Below are positions 11,960-24,279 of a DNA stretch of 64,000 nt, one piece after another. A program made the translations under genes and the position numbers. Numbering within the stretch: position 1 is the stretch's first letter; every line of letters starts with the position of its first letter. The notes below the pieces were generated by a model. That model was not told the origin of the DNA, searched no databases, and worked only from the letters and a program-made list of their open reading frames with translations. Location of the stretch: the NCBI RefSeq assembly GCF_000321225.1, contig NW_004450459.1, forward strand, positions 3,564,806 to 3,628,805, in the 5' to 3' direction. Source of the DNA: Odobenus rosmarus divergens. Taxonomy: Eukaryota; Chordata; Mammalia; Carnivora; Odobenidae.

Positions 11960-12939
11960 ACATTAGCATGCCATTAATGTGTTTTGAGTAGTATTGTCTC
12001 CTTTTTAAAGTTTTTCAGTTTTCTTCCTTACTATCAGACTCCAGTCTGTTGTCATTCTTCAATGCTACTAATAAATCTATCTCTGGCAGCCTTTTTCCTG
12101 ATATTAAATTTGCTGCTTTTTTATCTTCTACTATTTTGAAAAATGGATATCTTAAGCAGAATAAGAACACACAAGAAAGATTAGATCAAAACGGTGGGGT
12201 GAGCACGTGTGTGTGCCTCATCTTCCTTTCCCAAATCCTTAGAAATAAAGGAAATCGATGCTATATGTGTGCAATACAAGAATGTATGGCATTTTTATAA
12301 TGAGTTTATTTGAAGTGTATAATTCCTAGGGGAGTCAAAACTGTTTGGAGTATCTTGGTTCATACCTCCTCCCCGCAATACTGGAGCTGGGATGGAGGAT
12401 ATTTGATATAGAGACAATCACAACCATGTGGTTTGTGGGAAAGAGACTTGACGAAAAGCATAGCGTGTTCAGTGTATGGACGCTTGCTACAAGGAGACCT
12501 TCCCGTCCGCTATCCTGGCCACTCATCAAATTTTAAAAAGCTTAGATTTTAAAATGAGAAACTGACCCTTTTCAGTTTAACTTGAGCAGAATTCACATTT
12601 TCTTCAAGTCGACATGTAAACAGCTTATAAGAATGGTAAATTTTAATGTATATGTAAATCACTTAATCCCTAAATAGTTTTGAACTAGAAACAATGACTT
12701 TTTTCAGTTCTGGAAGATCCCAAGTTCATTGCTTCAAATATTTCCTCTCTGCCAGTCCCTCCATTCTCTTCCTCTAAAACTCTTGTTAGAAGGACATTAG
12801 AATCTTCACATCCACCCTCCGTATCTCTTAATTACCTTTTCATATTTTAATCTCTTTTGTCTCTCTGTCTCGAGTTTTACATGAATTCCTCAGACTGTCT
12901 TCTCGTTCCCTAATTTTCTCTTTTACTATGCCAATGTAT
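11960..12939. other. Unassigned intergenic sequence
   Basis: No confident repeat or gene. 12720-12940 is T-rich and may be old LINE sequence. Confidence 0.4.
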
Positions 12940-13370
12940 CAATTAGGTATTGTTGTCTCACAACTCACTTCAGAATTTAGTGGTTTGAAATAAGAACAAT
13001 GTATTGTTTCTCATGATTTTGTGGGTTGGCTGGGTGATTTTTCTGCTAGCCTTGCCTGGACTCCCTCTTGCAACTACAGCTACCTGGCAGGTCAGCTAGA
13101 GTCTGGGCTTCCCTGGGCTGTGGGACAGCTAAGGACGTGATCTCTCAGTGCCCAGGAGATAACCATACCTTCTGTATTCCCAGCAGCATGAGTGTATAAG
13201 ACCCAATACTTACATACTTTCCAAGCCTCTACTTGCATCACTGTTGCTAGTGATTCATTGGCTAAAACAAGTCACAGAGAAATAGACTCCACCTTCTGAT
13301 GGCAGGAGCTACAAAAAAATGTATGGCCACTCTTCATAGTTTACCATACCTGGCTAGAATTTGTTCATCA
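12940..13370 (-). mobile_element. MaLR/MLT1-type solo LTR, antisense
   Basis: Begins 'tatcaattaggtattgttgt', contains 'gtattgtttctcatgatttt', 'tgattcattggctaaaacaa' and 'gaaatagactccaccttctg', which match the end-to-start order of an MLT1-like LTR. No internal region is present. Confidence 0.6.
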
Positions 13371-14309
13371 TCTACATTTTATATTACAAGTCTAGTTTCT
13401 CATTTATAATATTTGTAACTCTTTTTTCACATCCACATACTCTCTTTTTATGCCTATTTTGTTGCATGAAATCTTGTTCTTGTAATGAATATATTTTTTA
13501 AATTTCTTTCTTTGAAAGAACAAACTTATTTTAAGATCTTCATCATATTGTACCATGCAACTGATTTCATAGGAGGAGAATTTATGTTCTGCTTGTTAAC
13601 TTCATTGGTTGTCTTTTTTATCACTACTTTCTTCATGAGGTTCATTTGAGGGGTGGCTTACTTCGATTTGTTGTTTTGGTTCCAGCCTCTCTCCTCCACT
13701 TATCCTACTTTTACTTACTCTCCCACTGCTTCAGACCTGTGGTTCAGAATTGAGTCTTAAAATCTGTTTTTGGGATCCCATGATCTTATAACCTATTGGT
13801 TTAGAATGGATTTCAGCCTGGGGCCAGAAGGCAGCTTGACTCAATTTCCAGTTACAAGTCTTCTTGCTTCCTGCCTCCTTAGCCTACACGTTCCTGTGAG
13901 CCCCAGTCAGTAGCAAGGACGTGGAGGGTAAAAATACAGGACCTTTCCTTTTTCAGCTTCCTTTCATAGGGGTGAGTAGGAAAGGTCCCACTCCAGCCAC
14001 TGGCTTTAAGCTATGAGTCAGGCCAGGTCCCCCATCTCCTGTGGAGGATTTTTAATCTTCATTACCACCAGGAGCCATCCCTTCCCTACTTCTGTTTCCA
14101 GCCTCATCATCTGGCAGGCTTTCGACTTCAGTCCCACTTACTCACTCATATTTCTGTCAGTTTATGAGCCATGAAGATGTTTCCATGTTTTGGATTCGGC
14201 CTATGGATTTTACATTTTATCTATTATGGCTATGAATTTCAACTAGATGAAGTACATTACATATGAATGTACTATCCAACTGACCAAAGTCCCACCATTG
14301 TTTTAGCAA
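13371..14309. other. Unassigned intergenic sequence
   Basis: Somewhat GC-richer around 13700-14140, but no gene features or named repeat are apparent. Confidence 0.4.
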
Positions 14310-15095
14310 AGCATCTTATATCAACTCAAAGTATATGATAAGTACAGGAAAAGGTGCTCAATACTGTTAACCATTAGAGAAATATAAATTAAAATCACAA
14401 TCAGGTGTTACCATATAATTATTAGGATAGCTAAAATTAGAATCTGATCATACCAAGTGTTGACAGGATATAGAGCAAGAGGAACTCTCATACACTGTTG
14501 GTGGGAATGAAAAATTATACAAGTTTAAGAAAATAGCCTGGCAGTTTCTTAAAAAGTTAGCATACACCTACATATGATTTAGCCATTCCACTCTTAGGTA
14601 TTTACCCAATTAATGCATTCATCCACATAAACACTTGTACATAAATGTTTATGACAGTTTTATTTGTAATAGCCAAAAATTCAAATTCTATCAACAGGTG
14701 GATGGGTAAATAAACTGTGGTATATGTGTACAATGGAATGCTACTTGGCAATTAAAGGGAATGAACTATTACTACAGAATGAATCTCAAAATAATTAAGC
14801 TGAGTGAAAGAAGCCAGACAAAAAGAATACATACCATATGGTTCCATTTATAAACATTTGAGAAAATGCAAACTAATCTACAATGACAAAAATTAGATCA
14901 GTAATTGGGGATAGGAAGGGGAAACGGAGAAGGGTGGAAGGTAGAAATCATAAAGAGTCATGAAGGAAATTTTGGAGGTGATGGACATGTTCATTATGGT
15001 GATGGTTTCACAGAACTTATATACCAAGCTTAAATTATACACTTGATATCCAGTTTATTATATACTAATTATGCCTTAGTAAAGCTTTTTTAAAA
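14310..15095 (+). mobile_element. Old L1M 3' end, sense
   Basis: ORF2-end and 3' UTR text in order: 'aaaaggtgctcaatactgtt', 'actctcatacactgttggtg', 'ccattccactcttaggtatt', 'gtacaatggaatgctacttg', 'ccatatggttccatttataa', 'ttatacacttgatatccagt'. Numerous stops; no coding potential. Confidence 0.88.
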
Positions 15096-15179
15096 ATAAT
15101 TGGATGCTTTGTATTTCTGAGCTCGTTTAACTTGGACATACTAGTTTTACTTAAAATGAAATTGTAATATTGACAGAAG

Positions 15180-15425
15180 TATTAACAGTGACAACTAACA
15201 TTTATTGAGCACTTTGCCAAGCCAGTTATTGTGCTAAGCATTCTACTAGGTCATCTCACTTGACCCCTTCAACAAACTTATCAATAACCTCATTATCTAG
15301 ATGAAGAAGGTTGGGCTTCAAAAGACTAAGTAACTGACACAATAGCTGACACATAGGTAAGGGGCAAAAATGGGATTTGAACCACAAGCTATGGTTCTAG
15401 GGCCCAAACTTTTAACATTACCCCT
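15180..15425 (-). mobile_element. MIR SINE, antisense
   Basis: Antisense MIR order: 'aacatttattgagcactttg', 'attgtgctaagcattctact', 'aagactaagtaactgacaca', 'tgggatttgaaccacaagct'. Confidence 0.82.
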
Positions 15426-17097
15426 ACCTGGATGGGAAGGACAGTTGGCCTCAATCTTACTCAGTTTCCTGGTCTTGTCCTTTAAAACTGCTCTCCTGCA
15501 ACACCATTTTTATCTTCTCCTAGGAAAGGCTAATAAGCTTTTTCCCAAGGATGGGGGTCAAGAAAGAGCACCACCTTTTGGTTATTTCTCACCAGGTTAC
15601 GTATGTAAGGAAAAACTGAAAGACTAAAATTATGGGGTGTCCTTGCTGGTTCATACATCTAGTGATCACTTTTGATTGTCTTTACTGGATTATTTTACAC
15701 CTCTGTGGAAATAGAAATTGTAGAAAATGGATAGTAATACAGTAATTCCTGTCCATAGAAATGCAAATTGTCTGGTGAAATACTATATTGATTATTGCCT
15801 TATAGACAGTGACTTCTTTTAGCCTGTGTTTTATCCATTTCAGCATTTCTCATCTGACTGTAGGTTGTCTTTTGAACTGATTGTAACATCTACTGGTTCC
15901 CTCATGAATTAGTAAGTTACATAAAATCTTTAACATGTGTTCATTTTTGTTTGTGTGAGAGACTTGATTTTATCCTTAAAAAAAATCTATCCTTTAATAC
16001 ATATATAATTTAAAATAATTCTAAAAATATATTACCTAGCAGAGCAAGCAGCTCACTGAATTTAGTGATCTCTTCCTAACCCTGTCCAACCATGAAATTC
16101 CCTCTGTATATATTTTTAATGACTGTGAGAATTTCAATTCTAATGTAAGACAATGGTGAGCCCCTCCCATTGCATCTAATTAGGTAAAGTAAGATTTGGG
16201 AGAGGGAAATAGAGACTAGACACAAAAAAGAAGAAGTTCAAATGGGGTTTCCCCTCCCATCAAGGGATATAAAGTTTAAAGAGAAGAGGAGGAAAAGTAT
16301 CTGCAGACTTTAAGATTTCCTTCTTGTGACATCTGTAAGGGAAAGGAAGGAAGCCAAATACATGTTCTTTGGCTTGAGGTGATCATAGAAAGAGCTGCAA
16401 CCTTATAAAACTGAGTATTTGGAAAGAAAGTAAGAAATACTGCTTTATGATGATGAGTGTATTAAATACAGATGACTCACAGTTTTTTTCCAGTTCAAAT
16501 ATCCAAGTTCTTCTCTGTCCCTTAGTTAAGGCAATAAGGTGGTAAGACAGCAGATGAGAAGGCCTGACCAAGATGCAGGTGGCTGGAGCGTAAGATTAAA
16601 TAACCGTAGGTACAGAAAATCAGAAAAGCACTGATAGATCTAGAACTGAATAAAGCCTTGTTATCCAGATTATCTTCCAAAAAAGAAAATAAATGGTATG
16701 GATATCTGGTTAAAACTAAAAGAGAGGGAAATTCTGAAAATTTTCTATAAGAAAAACACTAAATGGGAATTGAATACGGCATACATTACTTAAGGTATGT
16801 AAAATATCAGTGATGCTGTCCTTATAAAAAATAATGTCTCATCTAAGATGACATTAAAAATGCTTACCAACCTTAAGGCACAAGAAAGACATTTCTAGAA
16901 GGATGCAGGGCCCACTGGAGCAAAGTTCTGGAGGCCCCTGGCTGTGCCTGACATTGAGCTGGGATCCATGCGGGATGATGGAAAATCCAATAGCCCTCGG
17001 GCAAATAACCAAGGTCACTGGGGCAAGTGACTGGCACTTGGGGAAGTGGCTACTTACAAACTGCATGGGATTATTTTGCTATTTTAATTAAAATGAT
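15426..17097. other. Unassigned intergenic sequence
   Basis: No gene or confident repeat in 1.7 kb. Short open frames at 15370-15627 and 16854-17091 run both ways and have no family resemblance. Confidence 0.4.
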
Positions 17098-17120
17098 TCT
17101 CTCTCTCTCTCTCACTCTCT
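17096..17120. repeat. (CT)n microsatellite
   Basis: Short (CT)n run with a CACT interruption. Confidence 0.85.
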
Positions 17121-17269
17121 TGCTGTCATAAGTACTTGGTACTACTTACCTAAACAGAGAAAACAAAGAACTGTGAAAGAATTGGTTACTGTATGAGTTA
17201 GGAATGGGCAGAGCTACAAACAATAGAAAAGTCTACCAGAGGGGCTTAACAGAAGAGTTTTTTCATATC

Positions 17270-17296
17270 ACACACACACATACACACACACACACC
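17270..17296. repeat. (CA)n microsatellite
   Basis: (CA)5, TA, (CA)7; potentially polymorphic. Confidence 0.9.
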
Positions 17297-17299
17297 CCG

Positions 17300-19009
17300 A
17301 GACTAGATATGAGCAGTCCAAGGTTTGGACATGTGATGCAGAGAGACATCGTCAGGGACCCAGTCTCCTTCCATCTTCCTGCTCCTCTATCCTCAGCCAT
17401 CCTCACCATGCTTGTTGCCTCACTGTTGCAAGATGATTCCTGCACCCCCCCCACCCTTCACATCTAGGTTTCAGGAATGAATGAGTTGGGAGAGTGAAGG
17501 AGTCGTACCTGTCCTAGGAGAGCACATGCACAGCAGACGTCTGCTTGCCTTTGTCCAGAAGTGTGTCACATTAACTACCCTAGATGAGCGTCAGGAAGTC
17601 AGTATTTATAGTGATGCACTTTGTTGCCTTGAACAAAATGAAAATTTATTAGTGAGGATGAAGGGGAAAAGAAATATTGGTTGGGTAAAAATATACTACA
17701 CTCATCTAAAACCTCCATCACAAATTGGATAGAATTGGCTCTACCAATGAATTCTTAACATTTATGAAAAAGTCTTAAAATAGCAAAGTACAGTTCAGTC
17801 TGCTATGGGTTTTTAAATAATGTATTGTGTCACTCAGTAAATGTTATTTTTAAATTTCACATCTGCAGGGATGTATGTAATCACAACCTCATGTTTAAGT
17901 GGAAACCGTTGTATTACATATAAGCTGTTTCCAAACATGTATAACTAATCAAATTTTTAAGCCAAATTTCTTCATCCATGCAGAAAAAACACTCCTCATT
18001 GATGTTCACATAAAAGCTTTTCATGAGTGTAAGATTAATTTTGTAGTGTTTGAGGAGAGAGAAGGGGCATAATTTTAAAATTGTAAAACTATCCTAGTGG
18101 AGGCAATCAAATATAAAGGACTTTTCAACTTAAAAAACATTTTAATTTCAGAGGTACTCACCCCTTTAAGGTAGTTGTATTTTGCTCTTCCTGGTTCTGC
18201 TTCTTTTCTAAGGTGATCTTCAGTTTCCATTCTGTCTTTCTCTATTTTTGCTTGACTTTTAATCTTTTTCTCCATTTCAGGACGGAATTTTTATAAGAGT
18301 GGTAGAGAAGGTTTTTTTTCCCCCCAAATTGCCCAACATCATGTATCTCTATTCTAGAAAATGGTGTTTTCATTTGTCTCCGCAAAGAGGCTTTTCATAG
18401 TTTCTAGTGCAGCAAATGAAATGCAGTAAGTTACGCTCCCCGTTTAAAAACATCTATGATGAAATACTATGTAAGAGTTCATTGGAGAATAACCCTTGCA
18501 TAAAACGTTTGAGCATTGCTTTATTTAGTGTGAATCCCAGTTTGGGAAGAAAAATGTTTTCAGAACAGTTTCCTTTTGGTAACTGTTAATACTGTTGGAT
18601 CCTCTAAGTGCGGCAGAGAGGAGAAGGGGGGTCAGGTAGAAACCAACATACACAGTTAAGATCCTGATACTCACATACAGCGTATATAGTTCTGTAATGC
18701 CTCAATCAAAAACTAAGTGGCTCTCTGAAAAATACAGATGGAGGGTAACAAGTGACATTACCAAGATAGATGTTGGTTCTCTGTTTAAACTATACCTACG
18801 TTCAATTTGAATTAACTCAAAGTAAGTAGACTGAAATAACTTACTGTATCGCTTGAAGCTCATTAGCCCATACCCTAAATTTATGTCACTAATGACCAAT
18901 GTGTGGTGGTGACCTCCTTTCCTTCTTTTCTTTCTCAAGCCCAGACAATGCCTATTTGACAATGAATGGACCCAGTGAGTCACCTAGATCTAATCAGAGA
19001 GAGTTGTAA
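17300..19009. other. Unassigned intergenic sequence with one exon-like minus-strand segment
   Basis: No named repeat. On the minus strand, 18162-18275 gives a charged, lysine/glutamate-rich open stretch ending in a strong donor-like GTGAGT (18161-18156). I see no clear acceptor upstream, so this is not called as a gene (see findings). Confidence 0.35.
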
Positions 19010-19600
19010 ACTTGGCCAGAATTTGTTGTCACTATAAAAATGTCATATCCTGCTAGTGAGGGTATAAGTTGGCTCAACTTTTTGGAAGATCATTTGATAA
19101 TACATCAAGAGTCTTTTAAAAACACAGCAATTCTACTTTGTACTCATATCTGATGATCTCCTTTGAATAAAGTAGATTTATATACAGATGTTTATCATAG
19201 CATGTTTATAAAGGAAAGAATAAAAATAACTTCCAATTATTAGGTTATTAGATATAACCTAATATATGGTTATGATCAAAGATAGGGTGAAAGGGGTGCC
19301 TGGGTGGCTCAGTCAATCATCCAACTCTTTTTTTTTTTAAGATTTTCTTTATTTATTTGTCAGAGAAAGAGGGAGCACTAAACAAAACAAAAACAAAGAT
19401 AGGGTGAAAAGAAAGTTTGAAATAGTATATATTGTATGACCTGAATTTTTAAAAATTATTTGTACAATAAGACCCAACATAGAAAAATTACTGAAAGAAA
19501 ATTCAACCATGTCGTATCTAGGTAAAGCAATTTCCTCCCTCTATGCAAACGTTATACACATATCTGATTAATTATTTTGATTAAATTCCTAAACATAGAA
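19010..19600 (+). mobile_element. Old L1M fragment, sense
   Basis: Diverged L1 text: 'gtgagggtataagttggctc', 'cagcaattctactttgtact', 'cagatgtttatcatagcatg', then after a SINE insertion 'atattgtatgacctgaattt'. Strongly decayed. Confidence 0.6.
19293..19393 (+). mobile_element. Rearranged CAN-SINE with internally inverted 3' part
   Basis: A + strand SINE head (19293-19329, 'ggggtgcctgggtggctcag' onward) is fused to poly-T plus 'aagattttctttatttattt' and a GA-rich segment, which is the SINE 3' region in reverse orientation. It ends in an A-rich run. The composite is flanked by one perfect 16 bp TSD 'caaagatagggtgaaa' at 19277-19292 and 19394-19409, indicating a single insertion event. Confidence 0.9.
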
Positions 19601-19701
19601 ATGATCCAGTATATTATTATTTTTCAATGTTTTATGTCACATTTTCAAATGACCACACAGAAGTGTTATACCCATTTGTCTATTGTAAGCAAGCTAATTT
19701 T

Positions 19702-19890
19702 CCTTTCCTTTTTTTTTTTTTTTTAAGAGAGAGGGAAGTGGGCAGAGGGAGAGGGAGAGAGAGAGAATCTTAAGCAGGCTCCACGGCCAGCACAGAACCC
19801 ATTGCGGGGCCCAATCTCACAACCCCGAGATCCTGACCTGAGGTGAAATCATGAGTCCAACGCTTGACCAACTGAACCACCCAGGTACCC
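19702..19890 (-). mobile_element. CAN-SINE (older long subtype), antisense
   Basis: Long poly-T, 'gagagagaatcttaagcagg', 'agatcctgacctgaggtgaa' and the reversed head 'ctgaaccacccaggtaccc'. Approximate TSDs 'aagctaatttt' and 'aagacaatttt'. The 'atcttaagcaggctccacgg' section is the pan-carnivore older form. Confidence 0.93.
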
Positions 19891-20199
19891 TAACAAGACA
19901 ATTTTTACTTAGGTGTACCCAACTTTCCAGGTATTCTTTATATTTTTCTTTATTGTCTGAATTATCTATATCAAACAAGAACATTTTAATAATAAAAAAT
20001 ACTTATACACACATGAAAAATGGCTGTGAAGATATAGTATTAGAAATGCAGATCAACTAAGATGGAACATCTTGTCCTTCAAGAGTGATTGTCAAGAGTT
20101 TCTTGGAACCAGCCTGAGACCCATACATCAACCCCAAGTATCTGTCTATCTTCTTTCTTTAACTAACTGGTGTTTCTACTTAAGTGTGTCATCATCCAC

Positions 20200-20420
20200 C
20201 TTACATTAGAAGCGCCAAAAATGGGACTCCCAACCTAGCTCCCACTAGCCTCATTTTTATTAGTGGCATCATCCTTCTCTCACACTTGAAATCTTTGAGC
20301 AATCTTTGACTTCTCCTTTCTTGCCTACCAAGTTACCAAATTATAAACTTTCCTGAACCTATTCTCTGTCCTTTCTTTTCCATTCCTATGGCTCCTGCCC
20401 TAGCTCAAGTTTTCATTACT
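20200..20420 (+). mobile_element. L2 LINE fragment, sense (left part)
   Basis: 'tttgagcaatctttgacttc' and 'cctatggctcctgccctagc' follow the L2 3'-half consensus. The same sense-strand text resumes after 20935, so an antisense L2 lies inside it. Confidence 0.55.
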
Positions 20421-20890
20421 CCTTTTATGCAACAAATACTCAGCACCTACTCTGCACAAGACGTTCCACTGCAGCGATGATACTAGGACAGATGATGTTC
20501 CTACCCACATGGATTTTATAGTCTAGCAGGAGGGACAGAGAGTCAATGACAAATTATGCACTTAATCACCTAACTACAGTCGTGATAATGCTTCACAGAA
20601 GAAGGACTGAGAATTGTAAGAGCAAGTAACTAGAGAGACATATCTAGTCTGGAGAGCTCAGGTTGAAAATTGCTTGAGGAAGTGCCATTTGTTTTGAGCT
20701 CTGAAGTGTGGGCATTAACTAAGTGAAGCAAGGAGAGAGCACTCTAGGCATTACGAATGATGTGTTCAAGAAAACTGAGGAGGAAGGGACCTGGGGCATT
20801 CAGAATACTGGGGCAAAGCCAAGTTGGATGGAGGACAAAGAAAAGAGGAAAATGGTCTGCCCCGAGGCTGCCAAGGTAGGGTGGCCAGAT
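20421..20890 (-). mobile_element. L2 LINE fragment, antisense, nested
   Basis: 'gcaacaaatactcagcacct', 'gttcctacccacatggattt', 'ttgagctctgaagtgtgggc' and 'ggggcaaagccaagttggat' are the L2 3' end in reverse. A 67-codon frame here is chance. Confidence 0.65.
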
Positions 20891-20934
20891 GGTGCAGCCC
20901 ATTATAGGCAATGTACTAGATTGTAGAACTCAAA

Positions 20935-21130
20935 CAGCCTAAAAATAGCCTCTCTGACTCCAGGGTATACAGCCTTTCCAATTATTATTGCCCACTATAA
21001 CTAGATACATCTTTCTAAAAGATCTGCTGGAACGTATCAGTTTCCTAACACAAAGAAAACTGAAAGAAAAAAAAAAAAAGATCATCACTAAGTAGCTCAC
21101 CACTGCCTATGAACTCAAGGAGACTCCTCG
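20935..21130 (+). mobile_element. L2 LINE fragment, sense (right part)
   Basis: 'aaaatagcctctctgactcc' and 'tctttctaaaagatctgctg' continue the sense L2 interrupted at 20420. It is cut at 21130 by an LTR. Confidence 0.5.
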
Positions 21131-21134
21131 GGCT

Positions 21135-21546
21135 TTGGTGTAGGCTGAGTTGTGTCCCCCTCAAAATTCATATGTTGAATTCTCTACCCTTAGTATCTTA
21201 GAATGTGATCTTATTTGGAAATAGGGGAAATGGGGTCATGGAAGATGTAATACTTAAGGTCATTCTGGAGTAGGGTGGGCTCCTAATCCAATAGGACTGG
21301 TATCCTTATAAAAGGGAAAATTTGGACCCAGGCATATGCACGCAGAGAGAATGCCATGTAATTGGAGTTACATTGCCACAAGTCAAGGAACTACCAGCAG
21401 CTATGAGACGCCCTGGAACAAATCCTTTGCTAGTACTTCCAGAGGGAGCATGTCAGATTTCTGAACTCCATGTGAGATAATCAATTTCTGTTGTTTAAGT
21501 CATTCAGTTTGTGATACTTTGTTACAGCAGTCCTAGCACACTAATG
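21135..21546 (+). mobile_element. MaLR (MST/MLT1A-type) solo LTR, sense
   Basis: 'ggctgagttgtgtccccctc', 'aattcatatgttgaattctc', 'ccaataggactggtatcctt', 'ttctgttgtttaagtcattc' and 'acagcagtcctagcacacta' give a nearly complete LTR in consensus order. No internal sequence flanks it. Confidence 0.85.
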
Positions 21547-22894
21547 CCAACTTTTCACTTTAAATTTTTCATTTGAGATCAATTGAACTGTTGTCCCCAG
21601 ACATACAAGAGGACTACCACCTTTCTTGTTTTCCTTATTTTCTGACTGAAATGATCTCCACTTCTCTCTGCTTATCTGTATCAGTTCTTCCTTTTAAAAC
21701 CCACCCATGGGAACCCCCTTCTGTTCTGAAGCCTTATATAATTATTTTTAATGTCATATTCATGCAACTTTCGTAAGCTACCTTGAATAATTTAGGGGAC
21801 ATGATGAAGTAAAATAAGTGTATAAAAAGATGGTATGTGCCTAATTGCAATACTGTTCATTGTCTATTATATGATACTCTGTACTACCATTTTGTTATGA
21901 ATTTGTCTCATCTCTCCAAGTAGATTGTGTGCTTCATGACCTTTCTTGACTTTTTTGAATCCCCCAAAATAGTTCTTTATTGCCTGAAATAAGCATCCCT
22001 GACTGACCTCTTGTAAAGGGTGATCTAGTTGATTTCTGGGTACTAGCCACCATGATGCTAACGGACTCTGAGTCAGGGGCTCCAGTCCTCGCTCTCAGTA
22101 TCCGCCTTCAACATCCTCTGGGACCATCACAGCACCTCTTTTCCAAGGGTCTTAGGGCTTTGGAGAACTAAAATATCTATCAAAACGGATAAGAAAATTT
22201 AGGCCTGAGATGTACATATATTAAAGTGTATTCAATTTAGAAAGCATAATATAAGAAAGAATACAACAAACAATGGATATGTGCTTTTCCTATTCTAAGG
22301 CTGGTTCTATTAAATATGAATGAAGAGCATGGAGCCAATAACATAAAATTGCTTTTAATCATGACTGGAAATTTTTGCTCTGATTCAGACATGGGTGTTA
22401 GTTTACTTTTTGCTGCTTTTTCAAGGCATATGAAGTTCAAAATCTTGTGTTCCTAACTATATATTTGTTAAAGCACATCAGAAATAGGAGGTGGCCAATA
22501 CTTCATGGTAATATTACCTTAACTGCTAGCTTATTTTAAGGAATTACACTGAACCACCTAAAGACATATGTTAGTGTGTAAGAAGAATATGGTTAACCTC
22601 ATAATTAAAAGAACATTATTTCCCCTTCAGTTAAGAGAAAAAGTCAAATGATGCTAATGGTAATAGTTAAATACAATATCCATAGCAAATGATTGTTTTC
22701 ATTTGCTCTATTTTGGTGGTAAGAAACCTTTGGAGTATGTTTGTAACTAAAGCATTAACCTGACTCTAATTCCAAAATAGGCAAAATTGTAACAATTTTA
22801 ATGACTATTAGGTAGGTTGTGCCCACAATATATTGTCTCAAAAGCCACCTCTACATAACATACATCTGTTTTAAACATTGAGTTTAGAAAGACA
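21547..22894. other. Unassigned intergenic sequence
   Basis: 21840-22000 has weak L2 3'-end character ('aagtagattgtgtgcttcat'). The remainder shows no gene or repeat. Confidence 0.4.
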
Positions 22895-23305
22895 AATACT
22901 ATCTTCCTTCTATGTGGAATCTAAAAAAAAAAAAGAAAAAGAAAAAAACTAATAAAAAACAGAGATCAGATTTGTGGTTGCCAGAGGTGGGGGTAACAGG
23001 TGGGGGAATTACGTGAAGGTGGTCAAAAGGTACAAGCTTCCAGTTATAAGGTAAATGAGTTCTGGGGATGTAATGTACATCATGATGACTATAGTTAAAA
23101 TATTGTATTGTATATTTGAAAATTGCAAAAAGAGTCGATCTCATCACAAGGAAAAAGAAACATAACTATATGAGGCAATGGTTGTTAACTAATCTTATTG
23201 TGGTGATCATTTTGCATGTATACATATATCAAATCATTAGGTGGTACACCTTAAACTTATACAATGTTATTTGTCAGTTATATCACAGTAAAACTGGAAG
23301 AAACA
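22895..23305 (+). mobile_element. L1MA/L1MB-type 3' end, sense
   Basis: 'ttctatgtggaatctaaaaa', 'tttgtggttgccagaggtgg', 'gtacatcatgatgactatag' and 'ggtggtacaccttaaactta' match the classic L1MA/MB 3' UTR. Confidence 0.88.
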
Positions 23306-23454
23306 GTTTAAACATTATTTTAAGGACTTTCCTCTTTGCTATTTATTTTCACCACTTAAATTTTTGCACGTTTTAACCTGTGATGCTTATGTGATGCTTA
23401 TGTGATGCTGCTATTTTGTTCTGTTTAAAATATATCTGAAATATAGAGAGTATG

Positions 23455-23985
23455 TATTGGTTGGCAGCCTGTAAGATGGCCCCCAGTCATACCCTGTATA
23501 TCACCTCCCTTTGAATGTGCACTGGACTTGGTGACTCACTTCTAACAAACACAGTATGACAAAAGTTATACCCCTTTTGATATTAGATTATAAAAAGACT
23601 GTGGCTCCTGTCTTGGGTATCCTTGCTCACTCTCTCATTCTCTCTTGAATCTTGTTCTCTTTTGAATCACCTTGCGGATGCCAACTGCCATAATGTGAGT
23701 CTGTCCTGTGAAAAGGTACATGGGAGTGACCTTGGAACTGGATCTTCGGAGGCCTACCAAGAGCCACGTGAATGAGCTTAGAAGTGGATATTCCTTCAGA
23801 TGAGACTACTGCCCTGGTTGACAGCTGGATTGCAACCTTAGGAGTGACCTTGAGCCAGAATCATTCAGCTAAGCTACTTCCCAATTCCTGATCCACAGAA
23901 TCTGCTTGAAGTGGTAAATGTTTGCTGTTTCCAGCCACTGAGTTTTGAGATAATTTGTTACGTAGCAATAATAACTAATACAGCA
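23455..23985 (+). mobile_element. MLT1-type solo LTR, sense
   Basis: 'ctgtaagatggcccccagtc', 'cactggacttggtgactcac', 'ggctcctgtcttgggtatcc', 'gagtgaccttggaactggat', 'gtttccagccactgagtttt' and 'cgtagcaataataactaata' are in MLT1-like order from 5' to 3'. Solo LTR. Confidence 0.78.
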
Positions 23986-24279
23986 TAACATTGTACACTG
24001 TGTAGTGATCATTTATTTCTGTCTTGAAATTTGCCCAATCAAGTTTTGGGTTTTGGGAATGGGGCTGCTGACTGTATTAAATTTGGTCTTCTGTGGATAA
24101 ATACGTCATTATATAGTCTAATTTTCAGTGATTTCCATAATCAACCTTAGTAGATTACAATGCCCTGTTGTGTTATGTGGATAAATTTATTTCAAAGATC
24201 TTGGTGAAATCCTAAAATGTCAAAAACCTCCGTATGTTTGGAATATATGACTTGTTCACTCCTGCATTCATTCTCTTTA

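Noticed and set aside
11800..11991. Tyr/Ile-rich 63-codon frame that could look like a membrane peptide
   Set aside because: It is a translation of the TG/TA repeat.
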